Assembly: GCA_032622095.1 (NCBI GenBank)
Contig: CP136061.1
Coordinates: 168,213,107 to 168,277,106, forward strand
Reading direction: 5' to 3'
DNA from: Siphonodentalium dalli
Lineage: Eukaryota > Mollusca > Scaphopoda > Gadilida > Siphonodentaliidae
DNA: 64,000 bases
Every line of letters begins with the position of its first letter. Position 1 is the first letter of the stretch. Position numbers and translations under genes: made by a program. The notes under the pieces are model-generated. The model saw only the letters and a list, made by a program, of their open reading frames with translations. It was not told where the DNA came from and did not search any database. Positions 10,382 through 24,600 of this stretch are shown here, in pieces.

Positions 10382-10780
10382 TTGGTATGGATGTTCACCA
10401 CTATAAGGACATTCAATGTCATCTGTTCAATGTATGCACCGGATGACAGTATATCTTGTTTTTGCACTGATTTAAATTTCATTATTTTTGTTCTTTCATT
10501 TGGTATTCCACATTATAGACAGGACAGATCTCATTATTTTTGTCATTTTGTTTTGTCTTCCAGATTGGAGAGGGTAGAAGATTTCAGATACTCGGAAGCA
10601 TATAGAAGATGGCCACATCCAAGATAACGCAGCGAATCAAATGTCTGGTTATTATTATAGCCCCTTATTAAAAAAGGGTATATTGTTTTGCACGTGTCTG
10701 TCCGGACATGCGTTCGCACATCCGCACAATGTCTGTTCAATGTTATAACTTGAACCGTAGTGCTCTGATCTCAATGAAAT
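10382..10780 (+). repeat. Representative S monomer (399 bp)
   Basis: In order: the GGTATGG.TGTTCACCAC motif; CTGTTCAATGTATGCACCGGA; an AT-rich zone with an imperfect 52-bp-spaced duplication; a pyrimidine-rich tract ending in CCAG; the GATGGCCACATCCAAG segment; a CCCTT/AAGGG hairpin; the CpG stem-loop (10703-10724); and ATAACTTGAACCGTAGTGCTCTGATCTCAATGAAA leading into the next unit. S is distinguished from L by TTATTATTATAGCCCCTTATTAAAAAAGGG, by GGACATGCGTTCGCACATCCGC, and by having only one GTGCTC...AATGAAATTTGG box. 398-bp units have GCAGTGTCTG in place of GCACGTGTCTG. Confidence 0.95.
10703..10724 (+). other. CpG-rich imperfect stem-loop, S form (example)
   Basis: Left arm CGGACATGCG, loop TT, right arm CGCACATCCG: 8 of 10 positions pair. 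It lies at the same place as the L form, but the inner stem is different sequence. Units reading GTCCTGAC lose one outer pair. Confidence 0.7.
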
Positions 10781-12275
10781 TTGGTATGGGTGTTCACCAC
10801 TATAAGGACATTCAATGGCATCTGTTCAATGTATGCACCGGATGACAGTATATCTTGTTTTTGAACTGATTTAAATTTCATTATTTTTGTTCTTTCATTT
10901 TGTATTTCACATTAGGCAGGACAGATCTCATTATTTTTGTCATTCTGTTTTGTCTTCCAGATTGGAGAGGGTACACTATTCAGATACTCGGAAGCATACA
11001 GAAGATGGCCACATCCAAGATAATGCAGCGAATCAAATGTATGTGGTTATTGTTATAGCCCCTTTTTAAAAAAGGTATATTGTTTTGCATCTGTCTGTCC
11101 GGATGTTCGTACGTACATCCGCCCAATGTCTGTTCATGCCATAGTGCTCGGTTCTGAATGAAATTTGGTATGGATGTTCCCTACTATGAGTATACTCAGT
11201 AGAATATTCCATCGTTTTGTTCAGATTATTCATTCTAGAGTTATTCATCTTTGTTTATCTGGAAATGTTGGCTTTTTGGTCTGTCTGATGTCTTTTCAGG
11301 ACATAACTTGAACAATAATGCTCGGTTCTCAATGATATTTGGTATGGGTGTTCACCACTATAAGGACATGCAATGGCATCTGTTCAATGTATGCACCGGA
11401 CGACAGTATATCTTGTTTTTGCACTGATTTAAATTTTATTATTTTTGTTCTTTCATTTGGTATTCCACATTATAGACAGGACAGATCTCATTATTTTTGT
11501 CATTCTGTTTTGTTTTCCAGATTGGAGAGGGTAGAAGATTTCAGATACTCGGAAGCATATAGAAGATGGCCACATCCAAGATAACGCAGCGAATCAAATG
11601 TCTGGTTATTATTATAGCCCCTTATTAAAAAAGGGTATATTGTTTTGCACGTGTCTGTCCTGACATGCGTTCGCACATCCGCACAATGTATGTTCAATGT
11701 TATAACTTGAACCGTAGTGCTCTGATCTCAATGAAATTTGGTATGGGTGTTCAACACTATAAGGACATTCAATGGCATCTGTCCAATGTATGCACCGGAC
11801 GACAGTATATCTTGTTTTTGCACTGATTTAAATTTCATTATTTTTGTTCTTTCATTTGGTATTCCACATTATAGACAGGACAGATCTCATTATTTTTGTC
11901 ATTTTGTTTTGTCTTCCAGATTGGAGAGGGTAGAAGATTTCAGATACTCGGAAGCATACAGAAGATGGCCACATCCAAGATAACGCAGCGAATCAAATGT
12001 CTGGTTATTGTTATAGCCCCTTTTTAAAAAAGGTATATTGTTTTGCATCTGTCTGTCCGGACGTTCGTACATACATCCGCCCAATGTCTGTTCATGCCAT
12101 AGTGCTCGGTTCTGAATGAAATTTGGTGTGGATGTTCCCTACTATGAGTATACTCAGTAGAATATTCCATCGGTTTGTTCAGATTATTCATTCTAGAGTT
12201 ATTCATATTTGTTTATCTGGAAATGTTGGCTTTTTAGTCTGTCTGATGTCTTTTCAGGACATAACTTGAACAATA

Positions 12276-15200
12276 ATGCTCGGTTCTCAATGATATTTGG
12301 TATGGATGTTCACCACTATAAGGACATTCAATGGCATCTGTTCAATGTATGCACCGGACGACAGTATATCTTGTTTTTGCACTGATTTAAATTTCATTAT
12401 TTTTGTTCTTTCATTTTGTATTTCACATTAGGCAGGACAGATCTCATTATTTTTGTCATTCTGTTTTGTCTTCCAGATTGGAGAGGGTACACTATTTCAG
12501 ATACTCGGAAGCATACAGAAGATGGCCACATCCAAGATAATGCAGCGAATCAAATGTCTGTGGTTATTGTTATAGCCCTTTTTTTTAAAAGGTATATTGT
12601 TTTTCATCTGTCTGTCCGGACGTTCGTACGTACATCCGCCCAATGTCTGTTCATGCCATAGTGCTCGGTTCTGAATGAAATTTGGTATGGATGTTCCCTA
12701 CTATGAGTATTCTCAGTAGAATATTCCATCGTTTTGTTCAGATTATTCATTCTAGAGTTATTCATCTTTGTTTATCTGGAAATGTTGGCTTTTTGGTCTG
12801 TCTGATGTCTTTTCGGGACATAACTTGAACAATAATGCTCGGTTCTCAATGATATTTGGTATGGGTGTTCACCACTATAAGGACATGCAATGGCATCTGT
12901 TCAATGTATGCACCGGACGACAGTATATCTTGTTTTTGCACTGATTTAAATTTCATTATTTTTGTTCTTTCATTTGGTATTCCACATTATAGACAGGACA
13001 GATCTCATTATTTTTGTCATTCTGTTTTGTTTTCCAGATTGGAGAGGGTAGAAGATTTCAGATACTCGGAAGCATATAGAAGATGGCCACATCCAAGATA
13101 ACGCAGCGAATCAAATGTCTGGTTATTATTATAGCCCCTTATTAAAAAAGGGTATATTGTTTTGCAGTGTCTGTCCTGATATGCGTTCGCACATCCGCAC
13201 AATGTATGTTCAATGTTATAACTTGAACCGTAGTGCTCTGATCTCAATGAAATTTGGTATGGGTGTTCACCACTATAAGGACATTCAACGGCATCTGTCC
13301 AATGTATGCACCGGACGACAGTATATCTTGTTTTTGCACTGATTTAAATTTCATTATTTTTGTTCTTTCATTTGGTATTCCACATTATAGACAGGACAGA
13401 TCTCATTATTTTTGTCATTTTGTTTTGTCTTCCAGATTGGAGAGGGTAGAAGATTTCAGATACTCGGAAGCATACAGAAGATGGCCACATCCAAGATAAC
13501 GCAGCGAATCAAATGTCTGGTTATTGTTATAGCCCCTTTTTAAAAAAGGTATATTGTTTTGCATCTGTCTGTCCGGACGTTCGTACGTACATCCGCCCAA
13601 TGTCTGTTCATGCCATAGTGCTCGGTTCTGAATGAAATTCGATATGGATGTTCCCTACTATGAGTATACTCAGTAGAATATTCCATCGTTTTGTTCAGAT
13701 TATTCATTCTAGAGTTATTCATCTTTGTTTATCTGGAAATGTTGGCTTTTTAGTCTGTCTGATGTCTTTTCAGGACATAACTTGAACAATAATGCTCGGT
13801 TCTCAATGATATTTGGTATGGATGTTCACCACTATAAGGACATTCAATGTCATCTGTTCAATGTATGCACCGGATGACATTATATCTTGTTTTTGCACTG
13901 ATTTAAATTTCATTATTTTTGTTCTTTCATTTGGTATTCCACATTATAGACAGGACAGATCTCATTATTTTTGTCATTTTGTTTTGTCTTCCAGATTGGA
14001 GAGGGTAGAAGATTTCCGATACTCGGAAGCATATAGAAGATGGCCACATCCAAGATAACGCAGCGAATCAAATGTCTGGTTATTATTATAGCCCCTTATT
14101 AAAAAAGGGTATATTGTTTTGCACGTGTCTGTCCGGACATGCGTTCGCACATCCGCACAATGTCTGTTCAATGTTATAACTTGAACCGTAGTGCTCTGAT
14201 CTCAATGAAATTTGGTATGGGTGTTCACCACTATAAGGACATTCAATGGCATCTGTTCAATGTATGCACCGGACGACAGTATATCTTGTTTTTGCACTGA
14301 TTTAAATTTCATTATTTTTGTTCTTTCATTTTGTATTTCACATTAGGCAGGACAGATCTCATTATTTTTGTCATTCTGTTTTGTCTTCCAGATTGGAGAG
14401 GGTACACTATTTCAGATACTCGGAAGCATACAGAAGATGGCCACATCCAAGATAATGCAGCGAATCAAATGTCTGTGGTTATTGTTATAGCCCCTTTTTT
14501 AAAAAGGTATATTGTTTTTCATCTGTCTGTCCGGACGTTCGTACGTACATCCGCCCAATGTCTGTTCATGCCATAGTGCTCGGTTCTGAATGAAATTTGG
14601 TATGGATGTTCCCTACTATGAGTATTCTCAGTAGAATATTCCATCGTTTTGTTCAGATTATTCATTCTAGAGTTATTCATCTTTGTTTATCTGGAAATGT
14701 TGGCTTTTTGGTCTGTCTGATGTCTTTTCGGGACATAACTTGAACAATAATGCTCGGTTCTCAATGATATTTGGTATGGGTGTTCACCACTATAAGGACA
14801 TGCAATGGCATCTGTTCAATGTATGCACCGGACGACAGTATATCTTGTTTTTGCACTGATTTAAATTTCATTATTTTTGTTCTTTCATTTGGTATTCCAC
14901 ATTATAGACAGGACAGATCTCATTATTTTTGTCATTCTGTTTTGTTTTCCAGATTGGAGAGGGTAGAAGATTTCAGATACTCGGAAGCATATAGAAGATG
15001 GCCACATCCAAGATAACGCAGCGAATCAAATGTCTGGTTATTATTATAGCCCCTTATTAAAAAAGAGTATATTGTTTTGCAGTGTCTGTCCTGATATGCG
15101 TTCGCACATCCGCACAATGTATGTTCAATGTTATAACTTGAACCGTAGTGCTCTGATCTCAATGAAATTTGGTATGGGTGTTCACCACTATAAGGACATT

Positions 15201-17277
15201 CAATGGCATCTGTCCAATGTATGCACCGGACGACAGTATATCTTGTTTTTGCACTGATTTAAATTTCATTATTTTTGTTCTTTCATTTGGTATTCCACAT
15301 TATAGACAGGACAGATCTCATTATTTTTGTCATTTTGTTTTGTCTTCCAGATTGGAGAGGGTAGAAGATTTCAGATACTCGGAAGCATACAGAAGATGGC
15401 CACATCCAAGATAACGCAGCGAATCAAATGTCTGGTTATTGTTATAGCCCCTTTTTAAAAAAGGTATATTGTTTTGCATCTGTCTGTCCGGACGTTCGTA
15501 CATACATCCGCCCAATGTCTGTTCATGCCATTGTGCTCGGTTCTGAATGAAATTTGATATGGATGTTCCCTACTATGAGTATACTCAGTAGAATATTCCA
15601 TCGTTTTGTTCAGATTATTCATTCTAGTGTTATTCATCTTTGTTTATCTGGAAATGTTGGCTTTTTCGTCTGTCTGATGTCTTTTCAGGACATAACTTGA
15701 ACAATAATGCTCGGTTCTCAATGATATTTGGTATGGATGTTCACCACTATAAGGACATTCAATGTCATCTGTTCAATGTATGCACCGGATGACAGTATAT
15801 CTTGTTTTTGCACTGCTTTAAATTTCATTATTTTTGTTCTTTCATTTGGTATTCCACATTATAGACAGGACAGATCTCATTATTTTTGTCATTTTGTTTT
15901 GTCTTCCAGATTGGAGAGGGTAGAAGATTTCAGATACTCGGAAGCATATAGAAGATGGCCACATCCAAGATAACGCAGCGAATCAAATGTCTGGTTATTA
16001 TTATAGCCCCTTATTAAAAAAGGGTATATTGTTTTGCACGTGTCTGTCCGGACATGCGTTCGCACATCCGCACAATGTCTGTTCAATGTTATAACTTGAA
16101 CCGTAGTGCTCTGATCTCAATGAAATTTGGTATGGGTGTTCACCACTATAAGGACATTCAATGGCATCTGTCCAATGTATGCACCGGACGACAGTATATC
16201 TTGTTTTTGCACTGATTTAAATTTCATTATTTTTGTTCTTTCATTTGGTATTCCACATTATAGACAGGACAGATCTCATTATTTTTGTCATTTTGTTTTG
16301 TCTTCCAGATTGGAGAGGGTAGAAGATTTCAGATACTCGGAAGCATACAGAAGATGGCCACATCCAAGATAACGCAGCGAATCAAATGTCTGGTTATTGT
16401 TATAGCCCCTTTTTAAAAAAGGTATATTGTTTTGCATCTGTCTGTCCGGACGTTCGTACGTACATCCGCCCAATGTCTGTTCATGCCATAGTGCTCGGTT
16501 CTGAATGAAATTTGATATGGATGTTCCCTACTATGAGTATACTCAGTAGAATATTCCATCGTTTTGTTCAGATTATTCATTCTAGAGTTATTCATCTTTG
16601 TTTATCTGGAAATGTTGGCTTTTTAGTCTGTCTGATGTCTTTTCAGGACATAACTTGAACAATAATGCTCGGTTCTCAATGATATTTGGTATGGATGTTC
16701 ACCACTATAAGGACATTCAATGTCATCTGTTCAATGTATGCACCGGATGACAGTATATCTTGTTTTTGCACTGATTTAAATTTCATTATTTTTGTTCTTT
16801 CATTTGGTATTCCACATTATAGACAGGACAGATCTCATTATTTTTGTCATTATGTTTTGTCTTCCAGATTGGAGAGGGTAGAAGATTTCAGATACTCGGA
16901 AGCATATAGAAGATGGCCACATCCAAGATAACGCAGCGAATCAAATGTCTGGTTATTATTATAGCCCCTTATTAAAAAAGGGTATATTGTTTTGCACGTG
17001 TCTGTCCGGACATGCGTTCGCACATCCGCACAATGTCTGTTCAATGTTATAACTTGAACCGTAGTGCTCTGATCTCAATGAAATTTGGTATGGGTGTTCA
17101 CCACTATAAGGACATTCAATGGCATCTGTTCAATGTATGCACCGGACGACAGTATATCTTGTTTTTGCACTGATTTAAATTTCATTATTTTTGTTCTTTC
17201 ATTTTGTATTTCACATTAGGCAGGACAGATCTCATTATTTTTGTCATTCTGTTTTGTCTTCCAGATTGGAGAGGGTA
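12276..17277 (+). repeat. 5.0-kb duplication block B, copy 2 (contains block A copy 3, 13565-17277)
   Basis: Offset 7260 from copy 1, with the same rare variants. It is followed by CACTATTTC (normal Lb), whereas copy 1 is followed by GAAGATTTC. Starts: 12297 L, 12856 S(398), 13254 L, 13813 S, 14212 L, 14771 S(398), 15169 L, 15728 S, 16127 L, 16686 S, 17085 L. The L at 12297 follows the L at 11738 directly. Confidence 0.9.
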
Positions 17278-20200
17278 CACTATTTCAGATACTCGGAAGC
17301 ATACAGAAGATGGCCACATCCAAGATAATGCAGCGAATCAAATGTCTGTGGTTATTGTTATAGCCCCTTTTTTAAAAAGGTATATTGTATTGCATCTGTC
17401 TGTCCGTATGTTCGTACGTACATCCGCCCAATGTCTGTTCATGCCATAGTGCTCGGTTCTGAATGAAATTTGGTATGGATGTTCCCTACTATGAGTATAC
17501 TCAGTAGAATATTCCATCGTTTTGTTCAGATTATTCATTCTAGAGTTATTCATCTTTGTTTATCTGGAAATGTTGGCTTTTTGGTCTGTCTGATGTCTTT
17601 TCGGGACATAACTTGAACAATAATGCTCGGTTCTCAATGATATTTGGTATGGGTGTTCACCACTATAAGGACATTCAATGGCATCTGTTCAATGTATGCA
17701 CCGGACGACAGTATATCTTGTTTTTGCACTGATTTAAATTTCATTATTTTTGTTCTTTCATTTTGTATTTCACATTAGGCAGGACAGATCTCATTATTTT
17801 TGTCATTCTGTTTTGTCTTCCAGATTGGAGAGGGTACACTATTTCAGATACTCGGAAGCATACAGAAGATGGCCACATCCAAGATAATGCAGCGAATCAA
17901 ATGTATGTGGTTATTGTTATAGCCCCTTTTTTAAAAAGGTATATTGTTTTGCATCTGTCTGTCCGGACGTTCGTACGTACATCCGCCCAATGTCTGTTCA
18001 TGCCATAGTGCTCGGTTCTGAATGAAATTTGGTATGGATGTTCCCTACTATGAGTATACTCAGTAGAATATTCCATCGTTTTGTTCAGATTATTCATTCT
18101 AGAGTTATTCATCTTTGTTTATCTGGAAATGTTGGCTTTTTGGTCTGTCTGATGTCTTTTCAGGACATAACTTGAACAATAATGCTCGGTTCTCAATGAT
18201 ATTTGGTATGGGTGTTCACCACTATAAGGACATGCAATGGCATCTGTTCAATGTATGCACCGGACGACAGTATATCTTGTTTTTGCACTGATTTAAATTT
18301 TATTATTTTTGTTCTTTCATTTGGTATTCCACATTATAGACAGGACAGATCTCATTATTTTTGTCATTCTGTTTTGTTTTCCAGATTGGAGAGGGTAGAA
18401 GATTTCAGATACTCGGAAGCATATAGAAGATGGCCACATCCAAGATAACGCAGCGAATCAAATGTCTGGTTATTATTATAGCCCCTTATTAAAAAAGGGT
18501 ATATTGTTTTGCAGTGTCTGTCCTGATATGCGTTCGCACATCCGCACAATGTATGTTCAATGTTATAACTTGAACCGTAGTGCTCTGATCTCAATGAAAT
18601 TTGGTATGGGTGTTCACCACTATAAGGACATTCAATGGCATCTGTCCAATGTATGCACCGGACGACAGTATATCTTGTTTTTGCACTGATTTAAATTTCA
18701 TTATTTTTGTTCTTTCATTTGGTATTCCACATTATAGACAGGACAGATCTCATTATTTTTGTCATTTTGTTTTGTCTTCCAGATTGGAGAGGGTAGAAGA
18801 TTTCAGATACTCGGAAGCATACAGAAGATGGCCACATCCAAGATAACGCAGCGAATCAAATGTCTGGTTATTGTTATAGCCCCTTTTTAAAAAAGGTATA
18901 TTGTTTTGCATCTGTCTGTCCGGACGTTCGTACGTACATCCGCCCAATGTCTGTTCATGCCATAGTGCTCGGTTCTGAATGAAATTTGATATGGATGTTC
19001 CCTACTATGAGTATACTCAGTAGAATATTCCATCGTTTTGTTCAGATTATTCATTCTAGAGTTATTCATCTTTGTTTATCTGGAAATGTTGGCTTTTTAG
19101 TCTGTCTGATGTCTTTTCAGGACATAACTTGAACAATAATGCTCGGTTCTCAATGATATTTGGTATGGATGTTCACCACTATAAGGACATTCAATGTCAT
19201 CTGTTCAATGTATGCACCGGATGACAGTATATCTTGTTTTTGCACTGATTTAAATTTCATTATTTTTGTTCTTTCATTTGGTATTCCACATTATAGACAG
19301 GACAGATCTCATTATTTTTGTCATTTTGTTTTGTCTTCCAGATTGGAGAGGGTAGAAGATTTCAGATACTCGGAAGAATACAGAAGATGGCCACATCCAA
19401 GATAACGCAGCGAATCAAATGTCTGGTTATTGTTATAGCCCCTTTTTAAAAAAGGTATATTGTTTTGCATCTGTCTGTCCGGACGTTCGTACGTACATCC
19501 GCCCAATATCTGTTCATGCCATAGTGCTCGGTTCTGAATGAAATTTGATATGGATGTTCCCTACTATGAGTATACTCAGTAGAATATTCCATCGTTTTGT
19601 TCAGATTATTCATTCTAGAGTTATTCATCTTTGTTTATCTGGAAATGTTGGCTTTTTAGTCTGTCTGATGTCTTTTCAGGACATAACTTGAACAATAATG
19701 CTCGGTTCTCAATGATATTTGGTATGGATGTTCACCACTATAAGGACATTCAATGTCATCTGTTCAATGTATGCACCGGATGACATTATATCTTGTTTTT
19801 GCACTGATTTAAATTTCATTATTTTTGTTCTTTCATTTGGTATTCCACATTATAGACAGGACAGATCTCATTATTTTTGTCATTTTGTTTTGTCTTCCAG
19901 AATGGAGAGGGTAGAAGATTTCAGATACTCGGAAGCATATAGAAGATGGCCACATCCAAGATAACGCAGCGAATCAAATGTCTGGTTATTATTATAGCCC
20001 CTTATTAAAAAAGGGTGTATTGTTTTGCACGTGTCTGTCCTGACATGCGTTCGCACATCCGCACAATGTCTGTTCAATGTTATAACTTGAACCGTAGTGC
20101 TCTGATCTCAATGAAATTTGGTATGGGTGTTCACCACTATAAGGACATTCAATGGCATCTGTCCAATGTATGCACCGGACGACAGTATATCTTGTTTTTG

Positions 20201-21651
20201 CACTGATTTAAATTTCATTATTTTTGTTCTTTCATTTGGTATTCCACATTATAGACAGGACAGATCTCATTATTTTTGTCATTTTGTTTTGTCTTCCAGA
20301 TTGGAGAGGGTAGAAGATTTCAGATACTCGGAAGCATATAGAAGATGGCCACATCCAAGATAACGCAGCGAATCAAATGTCTGGTTATTATTATAGCCCC
20401 TTATTAAAAAAGGGTATATTGTTTTGCACGTGTCTGTCCGGACATGCGTTCGCACATCCGCACAATGTCTGTTCAATGTTATAACTTGAACCGTAGTGCT
20501 CTGATCTCAATGAAATTTGGTATGGGTGTTCACCACTATAAGGACATTCAATGGCGTCTGTTCAATGTATGCACCGGACGACAGTATATCTTGTTTTTGC
20601 ACTGATTTAAATTTCATTATTTTTGTTATTTCATTTTGTATTTCACATTAGGCAGGACAGATCTCATTATTTTTGTCATTCTGTTTTGTCTTCCAGATTG
20701 GAGAGGGTACACTATTTCAGATACTCGGAAGCATACAGAAGATGGCCACATCCAAGATAATGCAGCGAATCAAATGTATGTGGTTATTGTTATAGCCCCT
20801 TTTTTAAAAAGGTATATTGTTTTGCATCTGTCTGTCCGGACGTTCGTACGTATATCCGCCCAATGTCTGTTCATGCCATAGTGCTCGGTTCTGAATGAAA
20901 TTTGGTATGGATGTTCCCTACTATGAGTATACTCAGTAGAATATTCCATCGTTTTGTTCAGATTATTCATTCTAGAGTTATTCATCTTTGTTTATCTGGA
21001 AATGTTGGCTTTTTGGTCTGTCTGATATGTCTTTTCAGGACATAACTTGAACAATAATGCTCGGTTCTCAATGATATTTGGTATGGGTGTTCACCACTAT
21101 AAGGACATGCAATGGCATCTGTTCAATGTATGCACCGGACGACAGTATATCTTGTTTTTGCACTGATTTAAATTTTATTATTTTTGTTCTTTCATTTGGT
21201 ATTCCACATTATAGACAGGACAGATCTCATTATTTTTGTCATTCTGTTTTGTTTTCCAGATTGGAGAGGGTAGAAGATTTCAGATACTCGGAAGCATATA
21301 GAAGATGGCCACATCCAAGATAACGCAGCGAATCAAATGTCTGGTTATTATTATAGCCCCTTATTAAAAAGGGTATATTGTTTTGCACGTGTCTGTCCTG
21401 ACATGCGTTCGCACATCCGCACAATGTATGTTCAATGTTATAACTTGAACCGTGTGCTCTGATCTCAATGAAATTTGGTATGGGTGTTCACCACTATAAG
21501 GACATTCAATGGCATCTGTCCAATGTATGCACCGGACGACAGTATATCTTGTTTTTGCACTGATTTAAATTTCATTATTTTTGTTCTTTCATTTGGTATT
21601 CCACATTATAGACAGGACAGATCTCATTATTTTTGTCATTTTGTTTTGTCG
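17278..21651 (+). repeat. Mosaic stretch with L-L-S-L-L-S-S-L order
   Basis: Starts: 17644 L, 18203 S(398), 18601 L, 19160 L, 19719 S, 20118 S, 20517 L(561), 21078 S(397), 21475 L. Two L-L neighbours (17085/17644 and 18601/19160) and one S-S pair (19719/20118) break the alternation. The 561-bp L has a 2-nt insertion (CTGATATGTC near 21025). The 397-bp S lacks one A in its TTAAAAAGGG run and one A in CCGTGTGC. Private substitutions include GGAAGAATACAG near 19373, CCAGAATGGAG near 19900 and GGGTGTATTG near 20015. Part of this stretch (to 18513) belongs to block C. Confidence 0.88.
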
Positions 21652-24600
21652 TCCAGATTGGAGAGGGTAGAAGATTTCAGATACTCGGAAGCATACAGAA
21701 GATGGCCATATCCAAGATAACGCAGCGAATCAAATGTCTGGTTATTGTTATAGCCCCTTTTTAAAAAAGGTATATTGTTTTGCATCTGTCTGTCCGGACG
21801 TTCGTACATACATCCGCCCAATGTCTGTTCATGCCATAGTGCTCGGTTCTGATTGAAATTTGATATGGATGTTCCCTACTATGAGTATACTCAGTAGAAT
21901 ATTCCATCGTTTTGTTCAGATTATTCATTCTAGAGTTATTCATCTTTGTTTATCTGGAAATGTTGGCTTTTTAGTCTGTCTGATGTCTTTTCAGGACATA
22001 ACTTGAACAATAATGCTCGGTTCTCATTGATATTTGGTATGGATGTTCACCACTATAAGGACATTCAATGTCATCTGTTCAATGTATGCACCGGATGACA
22101 GTATATCTTGTTTTTGCACTGATTTAAATTTCATTATTTTTGTTCTTTCATTTGGTATTCCACATTATAGACAGGACAGATCTCATTATTTTTGTCATTT
22201 TGTTTTGTCTTCCAGATTGGAGAGGGTAGAAGATTTCAGATACTCGGAAGCATATAGAAGATGGCCACATCCAAGATAACGCAGCGAATCAAATGTCTGG
22301 TTATTATTATAGCCCCTTATTAAAAAAGGGTATATTGTTTTGCACGTGTCTGTCCGGACATGCGTTCGCACATCCGCACAATGTCTGTTCAATGTTATAA
22401 CTTGAACCGTAGTGCTCTGATCTCAATGAAATTTGGTATGGGTGTTCACCACTATAAGGACATTCAATGGCATCTGTTCAATGTATGCACCGGATGACAG
22501 TATATCTTGTTTTTGAACTGATTTAAATTTCATTATTTTTGTTCTTTCATTTTGTATTTCACATTAGGCAGGACAGATCTCATTATTTTTGTCATTCTGT
22601 TTTGTCTTCCAGATTGGAGAGGGTACACTATTCAGATACTCGGAAGCATACAGAAGATGGCCACATCCAAGATAATGCAGCGAATCAAATGTATGTGGTT
22701 ATTGTTATAGCCCCTTTTTAAAAAAGGTATATTGTTTTGCATCTGTCTGTCCGGATGTTCGTACGTACATCCGCCCAATGTCTGTTCATGCCATAGTGCT
22801 CGGTTCTGAATGAAATTTGGTATGGATGTTCCCTACTATGAGTATACTCAGTAGAATATTCCATCGTTTTGTTCAGATTATTCATTCTAGAGTTATTCAT
22901 CTTTGTTTATCTGGAAATGTTGGCTTTTTGGTCTGTCTGATGTCTTTTCAGGACATAACTTGAACAATAATGCTCGGTTCTCAATGATATTTGGTATGGG
23001 TGTTCACCACTATAAGGACATGCAATGGCATCTGTTCAATGTATGCACCGGACGACAGTATATCTTGTTTTTGCACTGATTTAAATTTTATTATTTTTGT
23101 TCTTTCATTTGGTATTCCACATTATAGACAGGACAGATCTCATTATTTTTGTCATTCTGTTTTGTTTTCCAGATTGGAGAGGGTAGAAGATTTCAGATAC
23201 TCGGAAGCATATAGAAGATGGCCACATCCAAGATAACGCAGCGAATCAAATGTCTGGTTATTATTATAGCCCCTTATTAAAAAAGGGTATATTGTTTTGC
23301 ACGTGTCTGTCCTGACATGCGTTCGCACATCCGCACAATGTATGTTCAATGTTATAACTTGAACCGTAGTGCTCTGATCTCAATGAAATTTGGTATGGGT
23401 GTTCAACACTATAAGGACATTCAATGGCATCTGTCCAATGTATGCACCGGACGACAGTATATCTTGTTTTTGCACTGATTTAAATTTCATTATTTTTGTT
23501 CTTTCATTTGGTATTCCACATTATAGACAGGACAGATCTCATTATTTTTGTCATTTTGTTTTGTCTTCCAGATTGGAGAGGGTAGAAGATTTCAGATACT
23601 CGGAAGCATACAGAAGATGGCCACATCCAAGATAACGCAGCGAATCAAATGTCTGGTTATTGTTATAGCCCCTTTTTAAAAAAGGTATATTGTTTTGCAT
23701 CTGTCTGTCCGGACGTTCGTACATACATCCGCCCAATGTCTGTTCATGCCATAGTGCTCGGTTCTGAATGAAATTTGGTGTGGATGTTCCCTACTATGAG
23801 TATACTCAGTAGAATATTCCATCGGTTTGTTCAGATTATTCATTCTAGAGTTATTCATATTTGTTTATCTGGAAATGTTGGCTTTTTAGTCTGTCTGATG
23901 TCTTTTCAGGACATAACTTGAACAATAATGCTCGGTTCTCAATGATATTTGGTATGGATGTTCACCACTATAAGGACATTCAATGGCATCTGTTCAATGT
24001 ATGCACCGGACGACAGTATATCTTGTTTTTGCACTGATTTAAATTTCATTATTTTTGTTCTTTCATTTTGTATTTCACATTAGGCAGGACAGATCTCATT
24101 ATTTTTGTCATTCTGTTTTGTCTTCCAGATTGGAGAGGGTACACTATTTCAGATACTCGGAAGCATACAGAAGATGGCCACATCCAAGATAATGCAGCGA
24201 ATCAAATGTCTGTGGTTATTGTTATAGCCCTTTTTTTTAAAAGGTATATTGTTTTTCATCTGTCTGTCCGGACGTTCGTACGTACATCCGCCCAATGTCT
24301 GTTCATGCCATAGTGCTCGGTTCTGAATGAAATTTGGTATGGATGTTCCCTACTATGAGTATTCTCAGTAGAATATTCCATCGTTTTGTTCAGATTATTC
24401 ATTCTAGAGTTATTCATCTTTGTTTATCTGGAAATGTTGGCTTTTTGGTCTGTCTGATGTCTTTTCGGGACATAACTTGAACAATAATGCTCGGTTCTCA
24501 ATGATATTTGGTATGGGTGTTCACCACTATAAGGACATGCAATGGCATCTGTTCAATGTATGCACCGGACGACAGTATATCTTGTTTTTGCACTGATTTA

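Larger units (their letters stand above)
10000..18513 (+). repeat. 8.5-kb duplication block C, copy 1
   Basis: Repeated at 21652-30165 (offset 11652). Private variants shared by both copies: GGCCATATCC, TTGAACTGATTT (10863 and 22515), GTCCGGATGTTCG, TGTTCAACACTATAAGG, ATTTGGTGTGGATG, CATCGGTTTGTTC, TTATTCATATTTG and GTCCGTATGTTCG. The left edge is fixed by T at 9999 against G at 21651. The right edge is fixed by GCAG at 18511-18514 against GCAC at 30163-30166. It contains block B copy 2. I saw no difference at any diagnostic site. Starts in 10018-12275: 10382 S, 10781 L(558), 11339 S, 11738 L. Confidence 0.9.

Noticed and set aside
10662-10678. Intrinsic (bacterial) terminator from the CCCTT/AAGGG hairpin and nearby T-runs
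   Set aside because: The stem is weak, no gene precedes it, and the context is eukaryotic satellite DNA.
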